Counted from the stretch's first letter, positions 43,758-53,625 are shown. The stretch is 64,000 bases of DNA from Hyphomicrobiales bacterium (GCA_900472605.1 UCJD01000032.1:62001-126000), one strand, 5' to 3'. A program made the numbers and translations. Notes: a model not told the origin generated them from the sequence alone.

Positions 43758-45125
43758 CTACACGCTCTTCAGGTCGCCGAGCAATGTCGGGATCAGTTCG
43801 GACACCGTCGGGTGGATCGGCACTGCCCATTTGAGCTGGGAGTAGGTTGTCCCGGCGTTCATGGCGTCGATGAAACCATGGATCGCCTCGTCACCGTCTA
43901 TGCCGAGGATCGCAGCGCCCAGGATCTGCTTGGTTTGCGCATCGGCGATCACCTTCATGAAGCCCTTGGTCTCGCCCCGCTCCTTGGCGCGGCCGACTTG
44001 CGCCATCGGCCGGGTCGAGATCATGATCTCGCGGCCCGATGCGCGCGCCTGCTTTTCCGACATGCCGACGCGGCCGAGCGGTGGGTCGATATACAGCGCA
44101 TAGGCAAGGATGCGGTCGCTGAGCTTGCGATCTTCGCCATCGAGCAGGTTTGCCGCCGCGATCTCGAAGTCGTTGTAGGACGTGTGTGTGAAGGCGCCAT
44201 GGCCATTGCAGTCGCCCAATGCCCAGATGCCTTCGACATTGGTCGCCAACTTGTCGTCAACGGTGATGTAGCCCCGCTTGTCGGTGGCGACACCGGCACG
44301 ATCGAGACCCAGATCATCAGTGTTCGGCACACGTCCTGTTGCGATCAGGACATGGCTCGCCGTGATCGCGTCGATACCATCGGCGACAGCGATTTCAATC
44401 CCACCCGCTCCGTTCTTGAACGCGATCCGGTCCGCACCGGTGTGGACGGCAATACCTTCGGCGCGCAGAATGCCCGCGATCGCGTCCGAGATATCGTCAT
44501 CCTCACGCGAGGCGAGCTTGGGGCCACGCTCGATGACCGTTACCTCAGCGCCGAAGCGGCGATGCATCTGGGCGAACTCAAGGCCGATATAGCTTCCGCC
44601 GATGACCACCAGATGCCGGGGCAGCGTGTCCATCGCGATGATCGACGTGCTGGTCAGATAGTCGATGTCGCCGAGACCGGGTATGTCGGGAATGGCCGGT
44701 CTTGCGCCGACATTGAGATATATCCGCGGTGCGGTCAGCAACTCGCCATTGACGCTGATCGTCCGCTCGTTTTCGAAGCGCGCATGGCCGTAGATCACGG
44801 TTATGCCGTCCATACCCGAAAACCATGCGATCAGACCATTGCGGGCTTCCATCGTCACCGTGGCAGCCCGCTTCCGCACGATTGCCATGTCGATCCCGAT
44901 CTCGCCCGGGATCGACACGCCGTAGCCGCCGGCATTGCGCGCTACATGAGCGGCGCGAGCGCTGGCGACGAGCGTCTTCGTCGGCATGCAACCAGCGTTG
45001 ACGCAGGTACCGCCAAGAAACTTGCGCTCGATCAGCGCGACACTCATTCCCTTCTGCGCCATACGGGCGGCGAGGAAGGGGCCGGATTGGCCGGCGCCGA
45101 CAACGATCGCGTCGAAATCGCGCAT
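43758..45125 (-). CDS. FAD-dependent pyridine nucleotide-disulfide oxidoreductase (mercuric reductase/Lpd-like)
   Basis: This 455-aa flavoprotein has the FAD motif VVGAGQSGPFLA, the redox-active disulfide GGTCVNAGCMPTK, the NAD(P) motif VIGGSYIGLEFA and the second FAD motif GIWALGDCNGHG. The C-terminal dimer domain has HPTVSELIPTLL with the catalytic His-Glu pair. It lacks the N-terminal HMA domain and terminal CC of true mercuric reductases, and no acyltransferase gene is near, so it is not a clear dihydrolipoamide dehydrogenase. Its substrate is open. It starts within the stop of the DUF4126-like gene (TGATG). Confidence 0.88.
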   Translation of the reverse strand: MRDFDAIVVGAGQSGPFLAARMAQKGMSVALIERKFLGGTCVNAGCMPTKTLVASARAAHVARNAGGYGVSIPGEIGIDMAIVRKRAATVTMEARNGLIAWFSGMDGITVIYGHARFENERTISVNGELLTAPRIYLNVGARPAIPDIPGLGDIDYLTSTSIIAMDTLPRHLVVIGGSYIGLEFAQMHRRFGAEVTVIERGPKLASREDDDISDAIAGILRAEGIAVHTGADRIAFKNGAGGIEIAVADGIDAITASHVLIATGRVPNTDDLGLDRAGVATDKRGYITVDDKLATNVEGIWALGDCNGHGAFTHTSYNDFEIAAANLLDGEDRKLSDRILAYALYIDPPLGRVGMSEKQARASGREIMISTRPMAQVGRAKERGETKGFMKVIADAQTKQILGAAILGIDGDEAIHGFIDAMNAGTTYSQLKWAVPIHPTVSELIPTLLGDLKSV

Positions 45126-45583
45126 CAGACCAAAGCCACGATCAGGATCGCGCCGACAATGGCAACCGCGTCCTCAAGAAGGGCGGCCGGCGGATCTTTT
45201 TGAAACATGATCGCAAGCTTGCCGCGCGCCGCAGCTCCGCCAAGCGTGCCCGCGGCCGCGCCGAGAATGCCGGCGATGAGCCCTGGTATCAGCGAGCCGC
45301 CGGCAGCGCCGATCGTGGCGCCCGACAGCGCGCCCATGATCAGCCGTGCACCAAATTGCATCGGCACTTTTCGAGAGGGCGTGGAAGGCAGCTGGTCCGT
45401 CACCAGTTCGACGAGCGCCAGTAGCGTGAAAATCCACGGGGTCCAGCGGTAACCCATGAACGCCAACGGTGTTTGAGACACATCGAACCAGCCGAGCGCC
45501 GCTCCCCAGGCGACCGCCGCGGGCGCCGTCAGCGCGCGCAACCCGGCGACGACGCCGATCAGAAATGCGAGAAACAGAAGCAT
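45125..45583 (-). CDS. DUF4126-like small membrane protein
   Basis: This 152-aa hydrophobic protein has about four membrane helices, with LRALTAPAAVAWGA near the start, LVTDQLPSTPSRK, and a glycine/alanine-rich helix pair (GALSGATIGAAGGS, GILGAAAGTLGGAAARG). This pattern matches DUF4126 membrane proteins of unknown function. The start is the ATG at 45583 with GGGGGA upstream. It is coupled to the downstream flavin reductase gene by a one-base overlap, which suggests a functional pair. Confidence 0.78.
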   Translation of the reverse strand: MLLFLAFLIGVVAGLRALTAPAAVAWGAALGWFDVSQTPLAFMGYRWTPWIFTLLALVELVTDQLPSTPSRKVPMQFGARLIMGALSGATIGAAGGSLIPGLIAGILGAAAGTLGGAAARGKLAIMFQKDPPAALLEDAVAIVGAILIVALV

Positions 45584-45676
45584 GCGCAATCCCCCATCGC
45601 AACGCAGGCTAACCCCGCGACGAGGAAAGCTTGCATATTGTCGGGTCTGTTGCAATTTGGCGGCGCAGCATTTCGA

Positions 45677-46864
45677 TCAGTTCGAAAACGCCGCGATCCC
45701 TGTTATCGCGCGGCCGAGGATCAGGGCGTGAATATCGTGCGTTCCCTCGTAGGTATTCACCACCTCGAGATTGACCAGGTGCCGGGCGACGCCGAACTCA
45801 TCGGAAATGCCGTTGCCGCCAAGCATGTCGCGGGCCATTCGGGCGATATCGAGAGCCTTGCCACAGGAGTTGCGCTTGAGAATCGAGGTGAGCTCGACCG
45901 GTGGGTGGCCGTCCTCCTTCATGCGGCCGAGGCGCAGGCAGCCCTGCAGCCCAAGCGTGATTTCGGTCGCCATATCGGCGAGCTTCTTCTGGATCAACTG
46001 ATTGGCGGCGAGCGGCCGGTCGAACTGCTTTCGGTCGAGCGTATATTGCCGCGCCCGCGCATAGCAATCTTCGGCGGCGCCGAGTGCGCCCCATGCGATC
46101 CCGAAACGGGCCGAGTTGAGGCAGGTGAACGGACCCTTGAGGCCTGAAACGTTAGGCAGCAGGTTTTCTTCCGGCACGAAGACGCCGTCCATCACCACTT
46201 CGCCGGTGATCGAGGCGCGCAGGCCGATCTTGCCGTGAATAGCGGGCGCCGTCAGGCCCTTCCAGCCCTTTTCAAGGATGAAGCCGCGAATGACACCATC
46301 CTCCGTCTTAGCCCAGACAACGAAGACATCGGCGATCGGCGCATTGGAGATCCACGTCTTCGCGCCGGAAAGGCTGTAGCCACCATCGACCTTCCTTGCA
46401 CGCGTCGCCATCGATCCCGGATCGGAGCCATGATTGGGCTCGGTAAGGCCGAAGCAGCCGATCCATTCGCCGGTGGCCAGTTTCGGCAGATATTTCTGCT
46501 TCTGCGCCTCCGACCCGAAAGCATTGATCGGCACCATGACCAGCGAGGACTGGACGCTCATCATCGACCGGTAGCCGCTATCGACGCGCTCCACCTCGCG
46601 GGCGATCAGCCCATAGGCGACGTATCCGAGGCCCGCGCCGCCGTATTCGGGCGATATCGTCGGGCCGAGGAGGCCAAGTTCGCCCATTTCACGAAAGATG
46701 CTTGGGTCGGTCTTCTCATGGCGAAAGGCTTCAAGCACACGCGGCGCAAGCTTTCCTTGAGCATAGGCATGCGCGGTGTCGAGCACCATGCGCTCCTCGT
46801 CCGTCAGCTGCTCGACGAGCCGGAACGGATCGGACCAGTCAAAACTCTCGCGGGTGTGCTGCAT
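45677..46864 (-). CDS. gcdH: Glutaryl-CoA dehydrogenase (acyl-CoA dehydrogenase family)
   Basis: This 395-aa cytoplasmic flavoenzyme oxidises and decarboxylates glutaryl-CoA to crotonyl-CoA in lysine/tryptophan degradation. FAD and substrate signatures are [15 protein letters not shown], the flavin-loop [15 protein letters not shown], and the catalytic Glu in [16 protein letters not shown] (about 373). [16 protein letters not shown] is typical of GcdH. Electrons go to ETF, which is not encoded here. Divergent from the gene at 47036. Confidence 0.92.
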   Translation of the reverse strand: MQHTRESFDWSDPFRLVEQLTDEERMVLDTAHAYAQGKLAPRVLEAFRHEKTDPSIFREMGELGLLGPTISPEYGGAGLGYVAYGLIAREVERVDSGYRSMMSVQSSLVMVPINAFGSEAQKQKYLPKLATGEWIGCFGLTEPNHGSDPGSMATRARKVDGGYSLSGAKTWISNAPIADVFVVWAKTEDGVIRGFILEKGWKGLTAPAIHGKIGLRASITGEVVMDGVFVPEENLLPNVSGLKGPFTCLNSARFGIAWGALGAAEDCYARARQYTLDRKQFDRPLAANQLIQKKLADMATEITLGLQGCLRLGRMKEDGHPPVELTSILKRNSCGKALDIARMARDMLGGNGISDEFGVARHLVNLEVVNTYEGTHDIHALILGRAITGIAAFSN

Positions 46865-47035
46865 GGTTCATCCTCCTCGATCCATCGGCATTTAACGGAC
46901 GCTATTGGGATACTGCCGAGGCGGAGGAGCGTCAACACGCGCCGCCGTCTCTGTCGCTCTCGACTGCGAGCGATCATGACATAGCTATTCTCTCAAGGAC
47001 CCCGAATCGGAACGGGTCGACGATGGGAGCAAGAC

Positions 47036-47911
47036 ATGGCAAAAATCGCGTTTATCGGCCTCGGCAATATGGGTGGGCCGATGGCGGCAAATCTGGTCAA
47101 GGCGGGCCACGCGGTCGTTGGCTTTGACCTCGTCGCAGCGTTGCTTGAGGCCGCGAAGGTGAACGGCGTGCAGCCGGCAAGCGATATCTCTCAGGCCGTA
47201 AGCGATGCGGGCGTTGTCGTGACTATGCTGCCTCAAGGTCGACATGTTCTGACGGCGTGGACGGATATTCTTGGCGCTATTCCCTCGGGAACGCTTGTCA
47301 TCGACTGCTCCACGATCGACGTCGACAGCGCGCGCAGGGCACATAATATGGCAAAGGCCGCCGATTGCCCGTCGCTCGATGCACCGGTCTCCGGCGGAAC
47401 GAGCGGGGCGGCTGCCGGTACGCTGACCTTCATGGCAGGCGGAACGCCGGAGAGCTTTGCCAGGGCAAAGCTCATACTTGAGGCGATGGGACGGAAGATC
47501 GTTCATTGCGGCGAGGCAGGCGCGGGGCAGGCGGCGAAAATCTGCAACAACATGATCCTCGGCATATCGATGATCGGCGTCTGCGAAGCCTTCGCGCTGG
47601 GCGAAAAGCTCGGCCTCTCGCACCAGGCGCTGTTCGATGTCGCCTCGACGTCATCCGGCCAATGCTGGTCGATCAATACATATTGCCCGGTTCCCGGCCC
47701 AGTGCCGACGTCACCCGCCAACAACGATTACAAGCCGGGATTTGCGGCCGCATTGATGCTCAAGGACCTCCGCCTGTCTCAAGAGGCGGCCCTTGCAACA
47801 GGTGCCTCGACGCCGCTGGGCGCAGAAGCCGCGCAGCTCTTTGCGCTTTTCGAAAAACAGGGCAACGGCGGCCGCGATTTCTCGGCAATCATCGAGATGC
47901 TGCGCGGCTGA
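47036..47911 (+). CDS. mmsB: 3-hydroxyisobutyrate dehydrogenase-family protein
   Basis: This 291-aa beta-hydroxyacid dehydrogenase has the NAD motif IGLGNMGGPMAANL at the start, substrate-binding DAPVSGGTSGAAAGTL (115-130), catalytic Lys168 in GAGQAAKICNNMILG, and DYKPGFAAALMLKDL near the end. This set matches 3-hydroxyisobutyrate dehydrogenase of valine catabolism best. No other valine genes are adjacent, so a related hydroxyacid substrate cannot be excluded. Confidence 0.85.
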   Translation: MAKIAFIGLGNMGGPMAANLVKAGHAVVGFDLVAALLEAAKVNGVQPASDISQAVSDAGVVVTMLPQGRHVLTAWTDILGAIPSGTLVIDCSTIDVDSARRAHNMAKAADCPSLDAPVSGGTSGAAAGTLTFMAGGTPESFARAKLILEAMGRKIVHCGEAGAGQAAKICNNMILGISMIGVCEAFALGEKLGLSHQALFDVASTSSGQCWSINTYCPVPGPVPTSPANNDYKPGFAAALMLKDLRLSQEAALATGASTPLGAEAAQLFALFEKQGNGGRDFSAIIEMLRG

Positions 47912-47918
47912 CGACTTC

Positions 47919-49286
47919 CTACGGCAAGCGAAGGTTCGTGCCGCCAACCCAAGCGGTTGCGATGTTGGGCTTCGAGGCGGTGTTGATGATCTTTTGCAGG
48001 ATCTGCTCTCCGCTATCGAACTCGTCGAATAGGCGCACCGAGCCCTTCGGCGCCTTGGTGTCGATAACGATCGCATCGAAGAGATAGCCGGGCTTGAACT
48101 GGCCGATCGGCAGATCGAGCGCCACGCCACCGCCTGCTGTCGCAATGTAGAAGGCATCGCGAAAATCGACCTGGGCCGGCCCGTAGCTGGCGCGCGCCTC
48201 AGCATCACGATTGGGATCGACGCCGCTCTCCAAGGCGCGCGACATCAGGATCGCGCCGCGACAGTTATCGAGCATGGAGGCGCTCGGTCCGCCGGAGATA
48301 TCCGTGCCGAGACCGACATGTATGCCCTTGTCGAGCGCAGCCTTGAGCGGGAAGACGGCGTTGGCGAAGTAGACGTTGGAGAGCGGGCAATGGGCCACGG
48401 CTGCTTCGCGTTCCCGCACCTTGTCCATGTCGTCATCCGTCAGGAAGTTGGCATGCGCCAGAACCGTCCGGCGGCCGAGAAGGCCGAAGCGATCGAGCGC
48501 ATTGGTATCGGTCACGCCATAGCGCGAAAGCACGTAACCATGCGCCCAGTCGCTTTCCGAGCAGTGGGTCTGCACATGGCAACCGCACTCCTTGGCCAGC
48601 GCACCCAGGCCCTCAAGCGTGGCATCGGTGCAGGACGGGACGAAGCGAGGCGTGATGACGGGAAGCACCCGCTTCTCGTTATTTTCGGGGTGGCTATTGA
48701 TGTAGTCGATCAGCGACCGCGTGCCTTCGACAGCCTCATCCGGCGAGGCGTCGCGGTAATAGTCCGGGCACTCGTCGGGATTGTCCATCGCCACCTTGCC
48801 GATCAGCGCGCGTTGGCCCTTTTCCAGACATATGTCCGCGAGGGAGCGAGTCGCGTCCTGGTGCACGGTGGCAAAATAGACCGCCGTGGTCGTGCCATTG
48901 GCAAGCAGATCGTCGACGAGCAGGCCGTAGCTGCGTCTTACGAAGGCGAGGTCCTCGTAGCGGGCTTCCAACGGGAAGGTGTATTTCTGCAGCCATACTT
49001 CAAGCGGCACATCGAGCGCGCTGCCAAGCTGGGGATATTGCGGCGCATGAACGTGAAGATCGACGAAACCCGGCAACAGATACGAGCCAACCGGCAGCGT
49101 GATCAGTTCTCCACTTTCCTCGCGCGCCTCGCGAATGGTGCGGTAGTTCGGATCGCTAGGGCGATGCAGGGCAGTGATCGTGCCGTCCGCGCCGATGTCG
49201 ATCAGCACCTCGTCCAGTATATCGATCCTTCCGCGTTCCGGGGCGTGAAATCCGGAGGCGCAGAGCGTTTTATTACGCAAGTCCAA
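47919..49286 (-). CDS. guaD: Guanine deaminase
   Basis: This 455-aa amidohydrolase converts guanine to xanthine and ammonia in purine breakdown. Zinc ligands are the HxH of PGFVDLHVHAPQYPQ, the His of QTHCSESDW, the His of LAHANFL and Asp in GLGTDISGGPS. VPSCTDATLEGLG is typical of the family. The start is a TTG at 49286 (LDLRNKTLCASGF) with GGGAA upstream. It is convergent with the gene at 47036 by 7 bases. No xanthine dehydrogenase gene is adjacent. Confidence 0.9.
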   Translation of the reverse strand: MDLRNKTLCASGFHAPERGRIDILDEVLIDIGADGTITALHRPSDPNYRTIREAREESGELITLPVGSYLLPGFVDLHVHAPQYPQLGSALDVPLEVWLQKYTFPLEARYEDLAFVRRSYGLLVDDLLANGTTTAVYFATVHQDATRSLADICLEKGQRALIGKVAMDNPDECPDYYRDASPDEAVEGTRSLIDYINSHPENNEKRVLPVITPRFVPSCTDATLEGLGALAKECGCHVQTHCSESDWAHGYVLSRYGVTDTNALDRFGLLGRRTVLAHANFLTDDDMDKVREREAAVAHCPLSNVYFANAVFPLKAALDKGIHVGLGTDISGGPSASMLDNCRGAILMSRALESGVDPNRDAEARASYGPAQVDFRDAFYIATAGGGVALDLPIGQFKPGYLFDAIVIDTKAPKGSVRLFDEFDSGEQILQKIINTASKPNIATAWVGGTNLRLP

Positions 49287-49447
49287 TGCTTTATTCCCAA
49301 TTCGATAGCTGCGTCATTATCCGCGCACATATGCGCCAATTCAAATCTATAGCGAATATCAAGCGGGTCCACCGCAGGAGCTGTGCATTTTCAGGGTGGC
49401 TGCCTTGCATTCGAGGGACGTTCGCTTGTGCAGTACGGCCGCCTTGC

Positions 49448-50350
49448 TTAACCCGCGCGACCGTGTCGGCCAGCATGCTGAAGTAGCCACGTCCTGACCT
49501 TGGCGACGGGTTGCGCGCGCCTCGGTTTGCCATGCGAGACAACGTAGAAGTCAGAATGCGCGCGCATGGTTTCCTTGAAAGCCGGCACGAGACGGCCAGC
49601 GGCGATATCTTCATTGACGAAGACACCGCTTGCCAATGCGATACCCTGGCCGGCGAGAGCGGCCTCGATTGCGTGGGACGTCTGGTTGAACCGGACCCCT
49701 TTCGGGGTCGCGACGTGTCTCGTCCCAGCGATCGCGGCGATGAACTCGGGCCATTGGTTGTGCGTGTCGTGAAGCAGCACGAAGCGCGAGAGATCGGTGG
49801 GGTCGAGGCGACCGGCTGCTGGCATCAGCGTGGGGCTGCACACCGCGACAAGCTCCTGCTCGAAAAGCAGGTCCGCCTCAAGCGACGCCGGAAACGGCGG
49901 CCGCGCCAGCCGGACTGCGATATCCACATCATCCGACTGGAAATTCGCGACGCGTTCGCTGGCGAGAATGCGCATATCGAGATCCGGGTGCGCGGCCAGG
50001 AAATCCGGCAGTCGCGGGATCAGCCATTTCGATGCGAAAGTCGGCGTGACGCTGATCGTCAGCCGCTGGGGCTCCGGTCTCAATGTCGCGGTGGCATCGG
50101 AGATCAGCTCGAAGGCACGGCGTATGCTTTCAGCGTAACCGCGTCCGGCTTCGGTCAATGCAAGCCGGCGCGGCAGGCGCTCGAACAAGGCGAGGTTCAA
50201 TTCCTTCTCCAGGCCACGCACCTGCTGCGCGACAGCTGCCTGGGTGACCCCCAGTTCCTCGGCCGCGGCGCGAAAGTTGAGGTGGCGGGCGGCTGCGTCG
50301 AAGGCGCGTAAGCCGTTCAGCGGCGGGAGGCGGAAAAGTGGGTCGTTCAT
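49448..50350 (-). CDS. LysR-family regulator (GcvA-like)
   Basis: This 300-aa regulator has an N-terminal winged helix-turn-helix (LNGLRAFDAAARHLNFRAAAEELGVTQAAVAQQVRGLE, about 9-46) of the GcvA subgroup and a C-terminal effector domain (about 95-295). It is divergent from the SDR gene at 50479 across 128 bases, the usual LysR arrangement, so that gene is the most likely target. The effector is not known. guaD, downstream on the same strand, could also be under its control. Confidence 0.87.
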   Translation of the reverse strand: MNDPLFRLPPLNGLRAFDAAARHLNFRAAAEELGVTQAAVAQQVRGLEKELNLALFERLPRRLALTEAGRGYAESIRRAFELISDATATLRPEPQRLTISVTPTFASKWLIPRLPDFLAAHPDLDMRILASERVANFQSDDVDIAVRLARPPFPASLEADLLFEQELVAVCSPTLMPAAGRLDPTDLSRFVLLHDTHNQWPEFIAAIAGTRHVATPKGVRFNQTSHAIEAALAGQGIALASGVFVNEDIAAGRLVPAFKETMRAHSDFYVVSHGKPRRAQPVAKVRTWLLQHAGRHGRAG

Positions 50351-50478
50351 TCGATAGATTTTCTACTGAGTGATGCCAATCGAATTGGCTCGAAGCGATG
50401 TCATCCTGATGGTATCATTCGGCATCAAAGCTGGAAACATGCGCGATACGCAAGCACAACGACGAAAGGGTGGATGTC

Positions 50479-51183
50479 ATGACAGTAGAAAAAGTGGCGC
50501 TGGTGACGGCAGGCGGAAGCGGCATGGGCGCGGATGCCGCCAAGCGCCTGGCGGCCGATGGCTTCAAGCTTGCCATCCTCTCTTCCTCAGGGAAGGGCGA
50601 GGCTCTGGCCAAGGAATTGGGCGGTGTCGGCGTCACGGGGTCGAACCAGTCGAACGACGATATCAAACGCCTTGTCGATCTCGCTATGCAGGCCTGGGGT
50701 CGCATCGATGTGCTTGTCAACAGCGCCGGGCACGGCCCGCGCGCGCCGATCCTCGATATCACCGACGAGGACTGGCACAAGGGCATGGACGTCTACCTGA
50801 TGAACGTCATCCGCCCGACCCGGATCGTGACGCCGATCATGCAGGCACAGAAGGCTGGAGCGATCGTCAATATCTCTACCGCCTGGGCTTTCGAGCCGTC
50901 CTCGATGTTCCCGACTTCGGCGGTCTTCCGCGCCGGTCTTGCCTCCTTCACCAAGATCTTCGCCGACACCTATGCGGTAGACAACATCCGCATGAACAAC
51001 GTTCTGCCAGGCTGGATCGACAGCCTGCCGGCAACCGAGGAGCGCCGCGAATCGGTGCCGATGAAGCGCTACGGCAAGAGCGACGAGATCGCGGCGACCG
51101 TCGCGTTTCTGGCATCGGAGGGTGCGGGATATATCACCGGGCAGAACATCAAGGTGGATGGCGGGCTCGGCCGGTCGGTTTGA
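50479..51183 (+). CDS. SDR family oxidoreductase with altered active site
   Basis: This 234-aa SDR-fold protein starts MTVEKVALVTAGGSGMGADA (cofactor motif GGSGMG) and has NSAG in LVNSAGHGP. At the place of the catalytic YxxxK it reads FPTSAVFRAGLASF, that is Ser-x3-Arg, so the usual Tyr-Lys pair is missing. The Ser of the triad may be in IVNISTAWAF. It may bind NAD(P)H but reduce poorly, or use another mechanism. AAGGGTGG precedes the ATG at 50479. It is probably controlled by the divergent LysR protein. Confidence 0.8.
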   Translation: MTVEKVALVTAGGSGMGADAAKRLAADGFKLAILSSSGKGEALAKELGGVGVTGSNQSNDDIKRLVDLAMQAWGRIDVLVNSAGHGPRAPILDITDEDWHKGMDVYLMNVIRPTRIVTPIMQAQKAGAIVNISTAWAFEPSSMFPTSAVFRAGLASFTKIFADTYAVDNIRMNNVLPGWIDSLPATEERRESVPMKRYGKSDEIAATVAFLASEGAGYITGQNIKVDGGLGRSV

Positions 51184-51206
51184 CCGCAACAGCCGATATC
51201 ACGAAA

Positions 51207-51234
51207 TCAAGCGGCCTTTTTCGCGGCCGCTTGA
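51207..51234. repeat. 10-bp inverted repeat after the SDR gene
   Basis: TCAAGCGGCC (51207-51216) pairs perfectly with GGCCGCTTGA (51225-51234); the loop holds a T run. It follows the SDR stop by 23 bases and precedes the OxyR site. It probably ends or slows SDR transcription, although no T-tract follows the stem on the plus strand. Confidence 0.5.
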
Positions 51235-51258
51235 TAAAGGTCAGATCGCAGACCGGTG

Positions 51259-51295
51259 ATAGACGTAACCTATCGAAATATTTTTCTTTATCTAT
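51259..51295 (+). promoter_or_regulatory. OxyR operator upstream of ahpC
   Basis: The sequence follows the OxyR pattern of four tetramers with 7-base spacers: ATAG (51259), CTAT (51270), TTTT (51281, degenerate) and CTAT (51292). Three of four elements are exact and all spacings are exact. It lies 79 bases before the ahpC start, and oxyR is the third gene downstream, so peroxide-activated expression of ahpC is very likely. Confidence 0.8.
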
Positions 51296-51373
51296 TTCAT
51301 TTATCGCCACCCCCTGTTTATGTTGCGGCGCGAAAGCGGGTTTTCGCTTCGCAGCAATTTCACAGGAGCCTTC

Positions 51374-51937
51374 ATGTCCCTTATCAATACATCCATTAAA
51401 CCCTTCAAGGCACAGGCCTACAAGCAGGGCAAATTCATTGACGTGACCGATACCGATACCAAGGGCAAGTGGGCGGTATTCTTCTTTTATCCTGCTGACT
51501 TTACCTTCGTTTGCCCGACTGAGCTCGGCGATGTCGCCGACCACTACGCCGAACTGCAGCGCATGGACGTCGAGGTCTACTCGGTTTCCACCGACACGCA
51601 CTTCACGCACAAGGCCTGGCACGACAGCTCCGAGACGATCGGCAAGATTCAGTATACGATGATCGGCGACCCGACGGGCACGATCAGCCGCAACTTCGAG
51701 GTCATGCGCGAAGCCGAAGGTCTTGCCGACCGCGGCACCTTCGTCGTCGATCCGGATGGCGTCATCCAGGCGATGGAAGTGACCGCCGAAGGCGTTGGCC
51801 GTAACGCAGCCGACCTGCTGCGTCGCATCAAGGCAGCGCAGTATGTCCGCGCGCATCCGGGTGAAGTTTGCCCGGCCAAGTGGGAAGAGGGCGAAAAGAC
51901 GCTCGCTCCGTCGCTGCACCTCGTCGGCAAGATCTGA
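51374..51937 (+). CDS. ahpC: Alkyl hydroperoxide reductase subunit C (typical 2-Cys peroxiredoxin)
   Basis: This 187-aa cytoplasmic peroxidase reduces H2O2 and organic peroxides. Peroxidatic Cys47 lies in [10 protein letters not shown] and resolving Cys166 in GEVCPAKW, the same positions as in enteric AhpC. The start is the ATG at 51374 behind AGGAG; the open frame extends upstream without ribosome site. AhpF, 107 bases downstream, is its reductase, with an inverted repeat in between. An OxyR operator lies upstream. Confidence 0.97.
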   Translation: MSLINTSIKPFKAQAYKQGKFIDVTDTDTKGKWAVFFFYPADFTFVCPTELGDVADHYAELQRMDVEVYSVSTDTHFTHKAWHDSSETIGKIQYTMIGDPTGTISRNFEVMREAEGLADRGTFVVDPDGVIQAMEVTAEGVGRNAADLLRRIKAAQYVRAHPGEVCPAKWEEGEKTLAPSLHLVGKI

Positions 51938-51953
51938 CGTTCAAATGCCAAGT

Positions 51954-51979
51954 CACCCTCCGGTCCAGACTGGAGGGTG
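51954..51979 (+). repeat. Stem-loop between ahpC and ahpF
   Basis: CACCCTCC (51954-51961) pairs perfectly with GGAGGGTG (51972-51979) around a 10-base loop. No T run follows, so it is more likely an mRNA-stabilising or attenuating hairpin than a full terminator. It would favour more AhpC than AhpF, as is usual. Confidence 0.55.
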
Positions 51980-52044
51980 GCAGCCAATGCCATATTCAGC
52001 GCCCTAACCGTGGCGCGGCCATACATTTTTTAGCGGAGTGTCCC

Positions 52045-53625
52045 ATGCTCGACGAGAATCTGAAGTCCCAATTGAAGGGCTATCTGGAACGGGTCGTTCG
52101 CCCGATCGCGATCACAGCTTCGGTCAATGAAAGCGCCAAGTCGAAAGAGATGTCGGAGCTTCTCGCCGAACTGGTCGCGCTTTCCGACAAGATCTCTGTC
52201 GTGGAAACGCGCGGTGACGGCGAACGTGCGCCTTCGTTCGCACTGACGAGCCCTGGCCACGATATCAACCTACGCTTCGCCGGCATTCCGATGGGCCACG
52301 AGTTTACCTCGCTTGTGCTCGCTCTCTTGCAGGTCGGCGGCCATCCGCCGCGCACGGAGCAGGCGATCATCGATCAGATCAAGGATCTCGACGGCGACTT
52401 CGTGTTCGAGACCTATTTCTCGCTCACCTGCCAGAATTGCCCCGATGTCGTGCAGGCGCTGAACCTGATGGCCGTTTTGAACCCGCGCGTGAAGCATGTG
52501 GCGATCGATGGCGGCGTGTTTCCGGCCGAAGTCCAAAGCCGGCAGGTCATGTCGGTGCCGACGGTCTATCTCAACGGCCAGCTGTTCGGCCAAGGTCGCA
52601 TGGAAGTCGAGGAGATCGTCTCCAAGCTCGACACAAACTCCGCAGCACGTGCTGCGGAAAAGCTGAACGGTCGCGAAGCGTATGACGTTCTGGTCATCGG
52701 TGGCGGGCCGGCAGGTGCGGCCGCGGCAATCTACGCCGCGCGCAAGGGCATCCGCACCGGCGTTGCCGCCGAACGCTTCGGCGGACAGGTTCTCGACACA
52801 ATGGCGATCGAGAATTTCATCTCCGTGCCGCACACCGAGGGACCGCAGTTCGCGGCCTCGCTGGAAGCCCATGTCAAAGAATACGACGTCGACGTGATGA
52901 ACCTCCAGCGCGCTGAAAAGCTCGTTCCAGGCAAGGACATGATCGCGGTCGAACTCGCGAACGGCGCCACGCTGCGCTCGAAGACGGTTATCCTGTCGAC
53001 CGGCGCGCGCTGGCGGCAGATGGGGGTTCCCGGCGAGGACCAGTATCGCAACAAGGGCGTTGCCTATTGCCCGCATTGCGACGGCCCGCTGTTCAAGGGC
53101 AAGCGCGTCGCCGTCATCGGCGGTGGAAACTCCGGCGTCGAAGCGGCGATCGATCTTGCCAACATCGTCAGCCACGTGACGCTGATCGAGTTCGACAACA
53201 AACTGCGGGCGGATGACGTGCTGCAGCGCAAGCTGCGCAGCCTTCCGAATGTCGATATCCTGCTCTCCGCCAAAACGACGGAAGTGCTGGGCGATGGCCA
53301 GAAGGTGACCGGGCTCGTCTACGAGAACCGCGTTGCCGGTCAACGCCACACACTTGGTCTGGAGGGTATCTTCGTCCAGATCGGCCTGCTTCCGAACACC
53401 GAATGGCTGAAGGGCGCCGTTGAACTGTCGCCACGCGGCGAGATCATCGTCGATCATCACGGTCAGACCTCCGTTCCCGGTGTCTTCGCCGCAGGCGATT
53501 GCACCACCGTACCTTACAAGCAGATCGTGATTGCACTCGGCGAGGGCGCGAAGGCATCGCTTGCGGCCTTCGATCATCTGATCCGCACGTCAAGCCCGGA
53601 CGAGGACGCGGTCAAGGCGGCGTGA
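52045..53625 (+). CDS. ahpF: Alkyl hydroperoxide reductase subunit F
   Basis: This 526-aa flavoprotein passes electrons from NADH to AhpC. An N-terminal double-thioredoxin-fold domain has the redox pair TCQNCP (Cys129/132). The thioredoxin-reductase-like body has the FAD motif [18 protein letters not shown], redox pair [11 protein letters not shown] motif [12 protein letters not shown] and late FAD motif [10 protein letters not shown]. All catalytic residues are present. The start is the ATG at 52045 with CGGAG upstream. It is followed by oxyR after 22 bases. Confidence 0.97.
   Translation: MLDENLKSQLKGYLERVVRPIAITASVNESAKSKEMSELLAELVALSDKISVVETRGDGERAPSFALTSPGHDINLRFAGIPMGHEFTSLVLALLQVGGHPPRTEQAIIDQIKDLDGDFVFETYFSLTCQNCPDVVQALNLMAVLNPRVKHVAIDGGVFPAEVQSRQVMSVPTVYLNGQLFGQGRMEVEEIVSKLDTNSAARAAEKLNGREAYDVLVIGGGPAGAAAAIYAARKGIRTGVAAERFGGQVLDTMAIENFISVPHTEGPQFAASLEAHVKEYDVDVMNLQRAEKLVPGKDMIAVELANGATLRSKTVILSTGARWRQMGVPGEDQYRNKGVAYCPHCDGPLFKGKRVAVIGGGNSGVEAAIDLANIVSHVTLIEFDNKLRADDVLQRKLRSLPNVDILLSAKTTEVLGDGQKVTGLVYENRVAGQRHTLGLEGIFVQIGLLPNTEWLKGAVELSPRGEIIVDHHGQTSVPGVFAAGDCTTVPYKQIVIALGEGAKASLAAFDHLIRTSSPDEDAVKAA

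Noticed and set aside
43708..43830. DedA start further upstream
   Set aside because: The extension reads through the CTGCGA repeat (Ala-Val run) into the neighbouring gene; the GTG at 43707 has a ribosome site and fits family length.
43758..45125. Calling the flavin disulfide reductase merA or lpdA
   Set aside because: No HMA domain or C-terminal Cys pair, no mer genes and no 2-oxoacid dehydrogenase genes nearby; left as family-level call.
51207..51234. Inverted repeat as a classical Rho-independent terminator
   Set aside because: The T run is in the loop rather than after the stem on the plus strand.
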